This document shows positions 32,495 to 41,816 of a DNA stretch of 64,000 nt, piece after piece. The stretch covers positions 124,001 through 188,000 of the forward strand of contig NZ_BMSY01000003.1 in the NCBI RefSeq assembly GCF_014649395.1, read 5' to 3'. Numbering within the stretch: position 1 is the first letter of the stretch; every line of letters starts with the position of its first letter. The position numbers were made by a program, and so were the translations under genes. The notes under the pieces were generated by a model. It had not been told where the DNA came from. It ran no database searches and worked only from the letters and a program-made list of their open reading frames with translations. The stretch is from Streptomyces aureoverticillatus (GTDB lineage: Bacteria; Actinomycetota; Actinomycetes; Streptomycetales; Streptomycetaceae).

Positions 32495-32700
32495 CCAGTA
32501 AGACGACGGCCCCGGCACTCCCCATGCCCGCCCTTGAACCCGTGGCGCGTCCCGACTGCCGGGTCTGCCACGCGGCACACCGGGGCCGCACTGCCGCACG
32601 GGTACAGCAGGCCGCCGGACGCGTGCGGCACTACAACGAGATCATCGCGGCACACCCTCACACCATCGACCAGGGCGACGACGAGGGGGCCAAGGAGTGA
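32491..32700 (+). CDS. Small Cys-rich protein
   Basis: A 69-residue protein from GTG 32491 (GTGA overlap). It contains RPDCRVCHAAHRGRTAARVQ and ends HYNEIIAAHPHTIDQGDD. A single CxxC with nearby His residues could bind zinc. Small proteins of this shape often accompany Streptomyces TPR regulators; no function is known. Confidence 0.6.
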   Translation: MTSKTTAPALPMPALEPVARPDCRVCHAAHRGRTAARVQQAAGRVRHYNEIIAAHPHTIDQGDDEGAKE

Positions 32701-32894
32701 GCGCCGAGCACGAAGCGATGCCTGCGGCGGACTTCGGCACCTGCGGATGCCCCGACCCGGCGTGCAAGCTCAAAGAGCCCCCGAACATCCGACGCGAACA
32801 GGCCGACAGCCCAGTCCTTATAGAGCTGCGCGACCGCATCCGCGAAGACGCCGAGAGCAGGCGCCGCCTGGGCACCATGGGGCGGTTGCTGTGA
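32697..32894 (+). CDS. Small Cys-rich protein
   Basis: A 65-residue protein from GTG 32697 (GTGA overlap). It contains FGTCGCPDPACKLKEPPN, three closely spaced Cys residues, then a charged helix. The function is unknown. Confidence 0.55.
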   Translation: MSAEHEAMPAADFGTCGCPDPACKLKEPPNIRREQADSPVLIELRDRIREDAESRRRLGTMGRLL

Positions 32895-33094
32895 GCGCGG
32901 ACACCACAGGCCAGCCCGCCGTCGACCGCTTCAAAGGCACTGTCTACGCGAACAGCCCCAACGGGTGGTGGACCAAGCACGGGGGAGCGCTCGACACCGC
33001 ATCGGGCGTGGTCTACCTACCCGGACCCACGTACCCGCCCTGTCGCGTCCCGACCTGCAAACGGTGCCGCTGGCGAACGCGGGGTGGAGCGTGA
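32891..33094 (+). CDS. Small Cys-rich protein
   Basis: A 67-residue protein from GTG 32891 (GTGA overlap). It ends with LPGPTYPPCRVPTCKRCRWR. The segment with PG-x-x-YPPC resembles one in the small protein at 50001-50231 of the second element, suggesting that they occupy equivalent places. The function is unknown. Confidence 0.55.
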   Translation: MSADTTGQPAVDRFKGTVYANSPNGWWTKHGGALDTASGVVYLPGPTYPPCRVPTCKRCRWRTRGGA

Positions 33095-33189
33095 AAGCCG
33101 TACGCCGGTTCGGCTGGGCCGTCTTCGTTTTCGTCGTGGCCGCGCTCGCGACGGCCGTGCCCACCCTGGCCGCTACCGGCCGTCTCTGA
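33091..33189 (+). CDS. Tiny single-span membrane protein
   Basis: A 32-residue protein from GTG 33091 (GTGA overlap), basic at the N-terminus, with one hydrophobic span (FGWAVFVFVVAALATAV). It closes the coupled series. A similar tiny membrane protein (49891-50004) lies at the same relative position in the tRNA-Ser element. Confidence 0.5.
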   Translation: MKAVRRFGWAVFVFVVAALATAVPTLAATGRL

Positions 33190-33350
33190 ACTCCGCCCCC
33201 TGCCGGGAAACCCATTCCGGTTCCCCCACCGCCGAATGACCCCGGCAAGGGGCGGGACCCCTGCCCGGTCGCTCCGCCGACCCACGAAGAACGACAGGTC
33301 AGCGGCCGGACGGGCAAGCCAGTGCACGTAACCGAAAAGGAGACTCCACC

Positions 33351-33938
33351 GTGAGTGACGTGATCTTGGTTCGCCCCGCACCCGAAGTCGTCGCCAAACG
33401 CGCCCGCGAAATCCTCGCGACCGTCGAGGCCGACCCCGAGTTCGACCGGCTGCGCACCGCGTGCGCCAAGTACGACGACGACTGGACCAGCTTCCTGGGC
33501 TACGCCCTGGTCGACGGTTTCGACATCGCCACGGACACCGATCCCCTGTTCCCCGAGGCCATGCGCGCCATGGCCATCAAGTCGGCCGTCTACCAGCTGA
33601 CCGAGGGCAACGAGGAAGCCGCAGAGGTCCCCGTCTCCATCCCCGTGGACGAGATGATCCACGCCCTCGCCGCCCAGTTCACCGTCCTGTCCCGCATCCA
33701 GGACCGGACCGGCGTCCGCTTCGTGCACGCCACCGACCGTGAGCCCATCGGCGAGTGGGACCCGGGCGACTACACCCACCAGGTCTACCGCGCCGCATGG
33801 GGCGCCATGAACGAACGCTACTGGTTCGGGAAGGAGGAGACCGCCAAGCGCAAAGCCGTCGTGACGGCCAAGTACGAGCCGCTGGGCATCCTCGACGGCG
33901 GCCGGCGCTTCCGCCCCGGATTCGCCACCGCTAGCTAG
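33351..33938 (+). CDS. Module protein A, prophage copy (A1), unknown function
   Basis: A 195-residue protein from GTG 33351 after aaaaggaga. It is mainly helical and acidic; blocks such as AKYDDDWTSFLGYALVDGF, DPLFPEAMRAMAIKSAVY and HALAAQFTVLSRIQDRTG are shared with the copy at 49133-49726. By eye about 85% of residues agree. No catalytic or DNA-binding motif is recognised. Its stop overlaps that of gene B1 on the other strand within one CTAG (33935-33938). The same tail-to-tail overlap exists in the second copy, so the pair is a unit. Confidence 0.8.
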   Translation: MSDVILVRPAPEVVAKRAREILATVEADPEFDRLRTACAKYDDDWTSFLGYALVDGFDIATDTDPLFPEAMRAMAIKSAVYQLTEGNEEAAEVPVSIPVDEMIHALAAQFTVLSRIQDRTGVRFVHATDREPIGEWDPGDYTHQVYRAAWGAMNERYWFGKEETAKRKAVVTAKYEPLGILDGGRRFRPGFATAS

Positions 33939-34339
33939 CTGAGCGCACGGCGCAGCGTCTCCAACACGTCGACCTCCGGGAACGCCCGCGGGATCTCCGC
34001 GTACGCCTGGCCAATCAGGTCGTCGAGCAAGACCGGCGCTGCGCCGTACAGCAGGTCATGAAGGTACGGCACGAGGTCGGCCTCGGCCGCGGGTAGTTCT
34101 ACCTTCATGGTCAGCGGGGCGCCCTCGCTCTTATACCGAGCAGCGGGCAACCCGACCTTCTCAGGATGGACACAGACCGGCACACCTTCGGGGGAGTACC
34201 GGTATCCGTCTGCCGGATTGAACGGCGCTTCCTTGCTCGGCCGCTCGTAGACGTCGAACTCGCCGACAGGCAGGCGGCGCGACGGGCACACCCCGCAAGC
34301 TCGGTGGTGGACGTCCCCGCTGACGCTAGCCTCGACCAT
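33935..34339 (-). CDS. Module protein B, prophage copy (B1), zinc-binding-like
   Basis: A 134-residue protein on the minus strand, convergent with A1. Near its start it has CGVCPSRRLPVGEFDV and later GVPVCVHPEKVGLPAARY; the C-x-x-C plus C-x-H arrangement suggests zinc binding. The rest is helical (LHDLLYGAAPVLLDDLIG). The copy at 48735 shares this layout, but by eye only about half the residues agree, so B is less conserved than A. A TAGGCT -10-like element lies about 10 bases before the ATG and no ribosome-binding site is seen, so the mRNA may be leaderless. The function is unknown. Confidence 0.75.
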   Translation of the reverse strand: MVEASVSGDVHHRACGVCPSRRLPVGEFDVYERPSKEAPFNPADGYRYSPEGVPVCVHPEKVGLPAARYKSEGAPLTMKVELPAAEADLVPYLHDLLYGAAPVLLDDLIGQAYAEIPRAFPEVDVLETLRRALS

Positions 34340-34417
34340 AGACCGAGCCTAGCGTCGTGTCGGCCCCTGCTCGTTCCCGTTCCACTGACGAGTGACCAGC
34401 GCGATCCGCCGAACACA

Positions 34418-34447
34418 ACGGCCCCGGCATCTGTGCCGGGGCCGTTC
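34418..34447 (-). terminator. Terminator of the prophage fadD gene
   Basis: AACGGCCCCGGCA (34418-34430) and TGCCGGGGCCGTT (34435-34447) form a 13-bp perfect stem with a 4-base loop. It lies 8 bases after the ligase stop codon on the minus strand. Confidence 0.7.
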
Positions 34448-34454
34448 TCTGCTC

Positions 34455-36119
<1,665 letters not shown>

Positions 36120-36217
36120 AGTGGCCTCCCAAGATCACGCGGTTGGAACATGCGGCGGTGCGGACGCTGCGGCGTACGGCGCGGTGACCTGCTGGGGGGC
36201 GTGATCGGCCCGTGGGC

Positions 36218-36245
36218 GGGGGCGAGGCCGCTCGACCTCGCCCCC
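36218..36245. terminator. Hairpin near the prophage right end
   Basis: GGGGGCGAGG (36218-36227) pairs with CCTCGCCCCC (36236-36245) around an 8-base loop. It lies in the 150 bp between the prophage fadD start and the junction and could insulate phage and host transcription. Confidence 0.45.
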
Positions 36246-36261
36246 TGTCTCCCCCTTTACG

Positions 36262-36282
36262 TGCACTGACGTGGAACTGCGG
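36262..36282. other. Presumed attR junction in the host fadD gene
   Basis: On the minus strand the host ligase frame reads VVVPQFH and then loses all homology (VSARKGG) at about 36,268-36,270. The intact paralogue continues CNSWGLPHAAF at this point. No long direct repeat is visible here, which fits a serine integrase whose attB and attP share only a few bases, but the partner site is outside the window. The core cannot be fixed. Confidence 0.65.
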
Positions 36283-36969
36283 CACGACGACGAGGCTGAG
36301 GTCGGCGTCCGTGAGCCCCATCGACTGGGTCATGTTGACCTGCATGGAGTGCAGGTAGATGGAGCGGTGGGAGTAGACGACACCCTTGGGGTCACCGGTG
36401 GTGCCGGAGGTGTAACACATGGCGGCGGCACGGCGTTCGTCGAGCTCGGGCCAGTCGTAGTCGGTGGGCCTGCCCGCGATGAGGTCCTCGTACTCGTGGA
36501 CGCGGGGGCCCACGCCCTCCAGGAGGGAGCGGTCGCCGGGACCGGAGACGATCACGTGCTCGACGGTCGGCATGCGGTCGAGCAGCGGCGCGATCAGCCC
36601 GAGCAGCGAGCCGTTGACGATGACGACGCGGTCGGCGGCGTGGCCGACGATCCAGGTGAGCTGGTCCGCGGGGAGCCGCAGATTGAGGGTGTGCAGGACG
36701 GCGCCCATGCAGGGCACGGCGAAGTACGCCTCGACGTGTTCGGCGTTGTTCCACATGAACGTCGCCACCCGGTCGTCCTCGCGGACGCCGAGGTCGTCGC
36801 GCAGGGCGTGGGCGAGCTGGGCGGCGCGCGCACCGACGTCCCGGAAGCTGCGGCGCTGCGGGGCGCTGTCGCCGGTCCACGTGACGACCTGCGCGTCCCC
36901 GTGCACGGTGGTCCCGTGATCAAGGATGCGGGTCACAGTCAGCGGTACGTCCTGCATGGTGCTCAGCAC
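36268..36969 (-). pseudogene. fadD: 5' fragment of host fatty acyl-CoA ligase gene interrupted by the prophage
   Basis: The host gene starts at GTG 36969 after caggagg and encodes about 233 authentic residues up to VVVPQFH, including YTSGTTGDPKG. It is then cut by phage DNA; the open frame runs on into unrelated sequence to 36112. The adenylate, hinge and catalytic-Lys regions are missing (about 320 residues), so the product should be inactive. The 3' remainder is expected on the far left side of the prophage. Confidence 0.88.
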
Positions 36970-37187
36970 GGCATCCTCCTGGTGGGCGCGGCCAACAGGC
37001 GTCCGGGAGTTCCCGGCGCTTTTACCTGGCAGTAGCCCCAGATTCTTGCCGCATACCGCGCGGTATGTCACTACCGCGGGAGCACGTGAAGGAAAAAAAC
37101 CGCGCCCGAGCGACGAGGGCCGCGTGAGGGTCGCGTAACGGTGGCGTGCCCCTGTCAGACCATGGCCCGGCGGCGCGGAGCGTGGGC

Positions 37188-37751
37188 TCAGCGGACCGGC
37201 GTCAGCTCCGGGTCCTCGCGGAGCTTGCCGAGCGCCCGCGACACCGCGCTCTTCACGGTTCCGATGGAGACCCCCAGCACCTCGGCGGTCTGCGCCTCGC
37301 TCAGATCCTCGTAATACCGCAGGACGACCATCGCACGCTGCCGCGCCGGCAGCTTCATGATCGCCCGCCACATCGCGTCGTGCAGCGCCTGCTGCTCGGC
37401 CGGGTCGCCGGCCGGCACGGTCTCGGGTTCGGGCAGCTCGTCACAGGCGAACTCGTCGACCTTGCGCTTGCGCCACTGCGACGTACGCGTGTTCAACAGC
37501 GCCCGGCGGACATAGCCGTCGAGCGCGCGGTGGTCCTCGATCCGGTCCCAGGCCACATACGTCTTGGTCAGCGCCGTCTGCAGCAGGTCCTCGGCATCGC
37601 TCGGGTTCGCCGTCAGCGAGCGGGCGGTGCGCAGCAGCACCGGCTGACGCGCCCGGACGTAGGAGGCGAACGACGGGTAGGCGGAAGGACTCGTGGTCCG
37701 CGTCGCGGCCTTCGATGCGCTGGTGCACACGGTCACCATGGATGCGGTCAT
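37188..37751 (-). CDS. SigE-family ECF RNA polymerase sigma factor
   Basis: A 187-residue ECF sigma factor. Region 2 is seen in LLRTARSLTANPSDAEDLLQ and TKTYVAWDRIEDHRALDGYV. Region 4 is seen in LPARQRAMVVLRYYEDLSEA followed by the HTH TAEVLGVSIGTVKSAVSRAL. The start is taken at ATG 37751 (37739 is an alternative in-frame ATG). No anti-sigma gene lies beside it. It directs RNA polymerase to an unknown regulon, as is usual for the many stand-alone SigE-type factors of Streptomyces. Confidence 0.92.
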   Translation of the reverse strand: MTASMVTVCTSASKAATRTTSPSAYPSFASYVRARQPVLLRTARSLTANPSDAEDLLQTALTKTYVAWDRIEDHRALDGYVRRALLNTRTSQWRKRKVDEFACDELPEPETVPAGDPAEQQALHDAMWRAIMKLPARQRAMVVLRYYEDLSEAQTAEVLGVSIGTVKSAVSRALGKLREDPELTPVR

Positions 37752-37838
37752 GGCTCCACGCTAGAAGCGACCCCTACATCAGCGGATCGGCCGCAGGTCC
37801 CGAAGCGTTGTCCGCCTCAGGTTGTACGAGGGGAGCCA

Positions 37839-37870
37839 GCCCCACCTCCTGAAGGTGGAGGAGGTGGGGC
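37839..37870 (-). terminator. Hairpin between DUF1906 and sigma genes
   Basis: GCCCCACCTCCT (37839-37850) and AGGAGGTGGGGC (37859-37870) form a perfect 12-bp stem. It probably terminates the gene ending at 38059. The whole interval 37752-38058 (307 bp) holds only this hairpin and the repeat at 37936. Confidence 0.5.
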
Positions 37871-37935
37871 GGACCCTTGCGGGTTCAACCCTGAGGCGTA
37901 CGAAAGTGCCTGGGGGCGCGCCCGGCGTACGGGAG

Positions 37936-37986
37936 CGCCCCGAAGGGGCGCGGGGAACTGCGCGACCAGCCCCCACGGCGCCGCAG
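37936..37986. repeat. Widespread Streptomyces intergenic repeat
   Basis: The stretch containing GGGCGCGGGGAACTGCGCGA, then CCAGCCCCCACGGCGCCGCAG, matches a short intergenic element that I recall as occurring in many copies in Streptomyces genomes. Its function is unknown. Here it lies between the hairpin at 37839 and the DUF1906 gene. Confidence 0.6.
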
Positions 37987-38058
37987 CCGGACAACGGACC
38001 GCGTGGTACTTCCGGCAAAGCGCTGCGCGCCCGCACCGCCCGGGCACCAGCAGAACCG

Positions 38059-38994
38059 CTAGCCGAGCGTGGCCACGGGGGCGTCCACAAGATTGCGGTC
38101 GATCGTGATCGTCCGCCCACCGTGCCGCTCCGTGACGTTGCCCGCGTACTGGTGGATCCGCCGCTTCGGCTGCCACGCGTCGCGGCCGAGCGCGGGCTCG
38201 CCGTTCACGTCCGGGGCGGTGTGCCAGCGCGCGAACCACATGACCGACGGCAGGTCCCGCACCCCGGCCCGCCGGGCCTGGTCCATGTGCCGTACGCCGG
38301 AGTTGGCGCTGCTGTAGAAGCCCGGGACGTAGCCGTGGCTGCGCACTTCGCGGTTCCAGGCCCGGACGAAGGAGAGCGTGTCACGGGCGCACGCCTTCCG
38401 CTCGTGCCGGTACGACTCCATGTCCAGATAGAGCGGACTCTCCGGCTCGATGCCCAGGCCCTCGGCCTTCTCGACCGCGTCGCCTCCCTCCCGTGTGCCC
38501 TGCTTCCAGGGGTTGCTCCCGATGCGGACGTGCTGCTTGTTGCGCGCCACGACGCACGGCGACTGCGAGCCGACGTACACCGGAAGCACCCCCCAGCCCA
38601 TCTCGTCGACCTCCTGCAGCCAGTCCCGGCTCAGGTGTTTCTGGTCGGCGCAGGCCCGGCCGCGGCCGCCGAAGTACACGCCCACCGCGCCGTAGTCCGA
38701 CGCGAGCCAGCTCCGCATCGCATCCGTGGACGGCGCCTGACAGGTGTCGAAGCCACGGCCGTAATAGGTCTTCGGAGCGGCGTAGGCGGTCGGGTCGGCG
38801 TAGTCGTCCGGGTCGGCATGGTCGGCGTAGGTGCCCGGGTCGGCATCAGTGTCCTGGTCGGCCCGCGCGGCGACGCCCGCGGCCGGGCCCGTGCGGGGCG
38901 ACGGCCCGCCGTCCGATGGCGTGGTCGTGTCCATGGCCACCGTGGCCAGGCCGAGGCCGAGGACGAGTCCCAAGAGCAGCTTTCGTTGGCGCAT
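38059..38994 (-). CDS. Secreted DUF1906 (glycoside-hydrolase-like) protein
   Basis: A 311-residue secreted protein. A signal peptide (MRQRKLLLGLVLGLGLATVA) is followed by an Asp/Tyr-rich low-complexity linker with repeated ADPxxYAD units (about 48-72). The DUF1906 domain then starts YYGRGFDTCQAPSTDAMRSW and contains VGVYFGGRGRAC, VLPVYVGSQ, LYLDMESY and PGFYSSANSG. The fold is that of GH25-like TIM barrels; the acidic residues in LDMESY are candidates for catalysis on a cell-wall or other glycan. It probably acts outside the cell. It is a monocistronic gene. Confidence 0.88.
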   Translation of the reverse strand: MRQRKLLLGLVLGLGLATVAMDTTTPSDGGPSPRTGPAAGVAARADQDTDADPGTYADHADPDDYADPTAYAAPKTYYGRGFDTCQAPSTDAMRSWLASDYGAVGVYFGGRGRACADQKHLSRDWLQEVDEMGWGVLPVYVGSQSPCVVARNKQHVRIGSNPWKQGTREGGDAVEKAEGLGIEPESPLYLDMESYRHERKACARDTLSFVRAWNREVRSHGYVPGFYSSANSGVRHMDQARRAGVRDLPSVMWFARWHTAPDVNGEPALGRDAWQPKRRIHQYAGNVTERHGGRTITIDRNLVDAPVATLG

Positions 38995-39045
38995 ACGGCG
39001 AGTGAACGGGCCGGGTCCGCCACCGAACGCGGGGACGCGCCGCGT

Positions 39046-40212
39046 TCAGCCGTCCGCCGTCAGAATCAGCCCCGATGTGGGGACACCGGTACCCGCCGTG
39101 ACCAGGGTGCGCGCGGCGCCCGGTATCTGGTTCACCGCCGTGCCCCGCACCTGCCGGACCGCCTCGGCCACGCCGTTCATCCCGTGCAGATAGGCCTCCC
39201 CGAGCTGCCCGCCGTGGGTGTTCAGCGGCAGCCGCTCCTTCGCGACGAACTCCGCCGCCTCACCGGGACCGCAGAACCCGAACTCCTCAAGCTGCATCAG
39301 CACGAACGGAGTGAAGTGGTCATAGAGGATGCCCACGTCCACCTCCTCGGGCGTGAGCCCCGACGTGCGCCACAACTGCCGTGCCACCACGCCCATTTCG
39401 GGCAGCCCGGTGAGGTCGTCGCGGTAGAAGCTCGTCATCTGCTCCTGCGCGCGGCCCGCGCCCTGGGCCGCGGCGGCGATCACGGCGGGCGGGTGCGGCA
39501 GGTCGCGGGCCCGCTCCACGCTCGTCACGACGACCGCCTGCCCGCCGTCCGTCTCCTGGCAGCAGTCCAGAAGCCGCAGCGGTTCGACGATCCACCGCGA
39601 GGCGGCGTGGTCCTCCAGGGTGATGGGCTTGCCGTAGAAGTACGCTGCCGGGTTCGTCGCCGCGTACTTCCGGTCGGTGACCGACACATGGCCGAACACC
39701 TCCGGTGTCAGCCCGTACGTGTACAGATAGCGCTGGGCCGCCATCGCCACCCATGACGCGGGCGTGAGCAGCCCGAACGGCAGCGACCAGCCGAGCGCCG
39801 CGCCCTCCGCCGACGGCTCGCGGCGTTGCACCCCGGAGCCGAAGCGGCGGCCGGACCGCTCGTTGAACGCTCGGTAGCAGACGACCACTTCGGCCACCCC
39901 GCTCGCCACCGCGAGCGCCGCCTGCTGCACGGTCGCGCAGGCCGCGCCGCCGCCGTAGTGCACGCGGGAGAAGAAGGACAGCTCGCCCATGCCCGCCGCC
40001 TGGGCCACCGTGATCTCCGGGCTGGTGTCCATGGTGAACGTGACCAGGCCGTCCACGTCGGCCGGGCGCAGGCCCGCGTCGTCGAGCGCCGACCGCACCG
40101 CCTCCACGGCCAGCTTCAGCTCGCTGCGGCCGGAGTCCTTGGAGAACTCCGTCGCGCCGATCCCGGCGATCGCCGCTTTGCCGCCGAGGCGGTCTCTGTT
40201 CCGTACGCTCAT
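39046..40212 (-). CDS. Ltp2-like thiolase-fold retro-aldolase / lipid-transfer protein
   Basis: A 388-residue thiolase-superfamily protein of the non-decarboxylating lipid-transfer group. It has the opening AAIAGIGATEFSKDSGRSEL, HYGGGAACATVQQAALAVAS and the terminal NTHGGQLGEAYLHGMNGVAE. Length and context match mycobacterial Ltp2, which with the DUF35 part of ChsH2 splits the last side-chain intermediate of steroids by retro-aldol cleavage. It is the last gene of the operon 44128-39046, and its start overlaps the MaoC stop. Confidence 0.85.
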   Translation of the reverse strand: MSVRNRDRLGGKAAIAGIGATEFSKDSGRSELKLAVEAVRSALDDAGLRPADVDGLVTFTMDTSPEITVAQAAGMGELSFFSRVHYGGGAACATVQQAALAVASGVAEVVVCYRAFNERSGRRFGSGVQRREPSAEGAALGWSLPFGLLTPASWVAMAAQRYLYTYGLTPEVFGHVSVTDRKYAATNPAAYFYGKPITLEDHAASRWIVEPLRLLDCCQETDGGQAVVVTSVERARDLPHPPAVIAAAAQGAGRAQEQMTSFYRDDLTGLPEMGVVARQLWRTSGLTPEEVDVGILYDHFTPFVLMQLEEFGFCGPGEAAEFVAKERLPLNTHGGQLGEAYLHGMNGVAEAVRQVRGTAVNQIPGAARTLVTAGTGVPTSGLILTADG

Positions 40213-40751
40213 CCGTGGCCTCCCCGTACGGGCACCGTGACCGTGACGGTGCCCGCCACGTGCTTGCCGATGCCGTTGGTTCCGACGACCGTGACCGTGA
40301 CGTTCGCCGCCCCTCCGCCCGGCTCGTCCCGCTCGACCCGATCAACCCGTTCGGCCCGATCAACCCCCTCGACCCGCTCGACCCGCTCGACCTTCCCCGT
40401 CAACGTCATCGTGTCTCCGGGGTAGTTGGGCGCCCCCAGCCGGATCGCCACCTTCCGGAGGGTGGCCCCCGGGCCGAGGTGGTCGGTTATGTACCGCCCC
40501 ACCAGGCCATTCGTCGTGAGGATGTTCATGAAGATGTCGGGGGAGCCCTTCTGTCCGGCGAGCTCCGCGTCGTGGTGCACGTCCTGGTAGTCCCGCGAGG
40601 CGATGGCCCCGGCGACGATCAGGGTGCGGGTGACCGGAATCTCCAGGGGCGGGAGGGTGTCCCCCGGCCGGGGCCCGGCGGCTCCGGGGCGGGACGATGC
40701 GGCTTCCGGGCGGGATGCCCCAGCTCCGGGGCGGGACGCTGCCGTGCTCAT
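40209..40751 (-). CDS. MaoC-type hydratase (ChsH1-like)
   Basis: A 180-residue hot-dog-fold hydratase. After a repetitive RPGA/RPEA-rich N-terminus, the core contains ITRTLIVAGAIASRDYQDVH-like residues (VAGAIASRDYQDVHHD, with the Asp/His pair) and GSPDIFMNILTTNGLVGRYI. It corresponds to the ChsH1 half of a heteromeric enoyl-CoA hydratase; the partner is the gene at 41817. An insertion of V-E/D-R-type triplets (DNA about 40331-40392) makes it longer than the 129-residue mycobacterial relative. ATGA coupling links it to the upstream dehydrogenase. Confidence 0.85.
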   Translation of the reverse strand: MSTAASRPGAGASRPEAASSRPGAAGPRPGDTLPPLEIPVTRTLIVAGAIASRDYQDVHHDAELAGQKGSPDIFMNILTTNGLVGRYITDHLGPGATLRKVAIRLGAPNYPGDTMTLTGKVERVERVEGVDRAERVDRVERDEPGGGAANVTVTVVGTNGIGKHVAGTVTVTVPVRGGHG

Positions 40752-41815
40752 ACGGCCTCCTCCTCCGTCGCGATCAAGTCGCCCAGCTCGGCCAGGACTT
40801 CGCCGCCGCACCCCAGATACGCGTCCAGCTGGCGGCCCCACAGGAAGTGCCGGTGCACCGGATACTCGATGTCGGCGCCCATGCCGCCGTGCAGATGCTG
40901 GCCCGCGTGCACCACGCGGCGGCCCGCCTCCGACGCCCACCACGCGGTGGTCAGCGCGTGCGTGCCGTATGGAAGACCCTGGTCACGGCGCCAGGCGGCC
41001 TCGTAGGCCGTGACGCGGATCGCCTCCGTGTCCATGTACGCGTCGGCCGCGCGGAGTTGGACCGCCTGCTTCGCGGCGAGCGGGCGGCCGAACTGCTCCC
41101 GCTCGTTCGTGTAAGCGACGGTCCGGGCGAGCGATCCCGCGCACACCCCGGCCTGCAATCCCGCGAAGGCGGTACGGGCGGTGGCCAGCACGTCGTCGTA
41201 GGCGGCCTCGGGAGGGGGCTCGTCCGGCACCCCGGAGTCGTACGCACCTCCCAGCCGTTCCGCCCGCACCCCGTCCAGCTCCAGTCGGCCCGCCCGCCAC
41301 GGCGCCGTCAGCTCGACCGGATCGCAGGTCACGTCGGCCGTACGCACCATCCACAGGCTGTGGTCCGCCGCGGCCACCAGAACGAACGTGGCGTCCCGCA
41401 GCCACGGCACCCAAGAGACCGCCCCGCTCAGCCGGCCGCCCTCGGCCCGCACCCGGCTCCCGCGCGCGGGGAACGCGCCCGTCGCCACCTCCGTCCCGTC
41501 CCGCAGCCCCGGCAGCAGCTCCGCACGTTGTTCCGCCGAGCCGTGCGCCGTCACCGCGAGCAGGCCGTACACACAGCTCGCCGCGAACGGCACCTGCGCC
41601 GTCGTCCGGCCCTGCTCCTCCAGCAACAGCACCAGGCCGAGCAGGCCGACCTCCTCCACCGCGCCCGGCAGGCCGGCCGCGCACAGCGCCTTCCACAGCT
41701 CGGCGTCCGTCCCGGTGCCCGCCGCAGCGAGCCGCTCCGGTGTGGACAGGTCCCCGAAGATCCGCGCGGCCAGATCGCGGGCGGCCGCCTGGTCGGGTGT
41801 GGGCGTGAAGTCCAT
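40748..41815 (-). CDS. Acyl-CoA dehydrogenase (FadE28-like subunit)
   Basis: A 355-residue acyl-CoA dehydrogenase; the start MDFTPTPDQ at 41815 is chosen because it abuts the stop of the upstream gene. It contains the helical N-domain (DLAARIFGDLSTPERLAAAG), a degenerate flavin/substrate middle domain, and the C-terminal NEREQFGRPLAAKQAVQLRA with HAGQHLHGGMGADIEYPVHR. Shorter and more diverged than the partner at 44128, it resembles FadE28/ChsE1, which forms an alpha2-beta2 heterotetramer with FadE29/ChsE2. Confidence 0.85.
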   Translation of the reverse strand: MDFTPTPDQAAARDLAARIFGDLSTPERLAAAGTGTDAELWKALCAAGLPGAVEEVGLLGLVLLLEEQGRTTAQVPFAASCVYGLLAVTAHGSAEQRAELLPGLRDGTEVATGAFPARGSRVRAEGGRLSGAVSWVPWLRDATFVLVAAADHSLWMVRTADVTCDPVELTAPWRAGRLELDGVRAERLGGAYDSGVPDEPPPEAAYDDVLATARTAFAGLQAGVCAGSLARTVAYTNEREQFGRPLAAKQAVQLRAADAYMDTEAIRVTAYEAAWRRDQGLPYGTHALTTAWWASEAGRRVVHAGQHLHGGMGADIEYPVHRHFLWGRQLDAYLGCGGEVLAELGDLIATEEEAV

Positions 41816-41816
41816 G

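Noticed and set aside
30761..34339. Phage integrase at the right end of the prophage
   Set aside because: No recombinase motifs occur between the lysis genes and the attR junction; the integrase must be at the left end outside the window.
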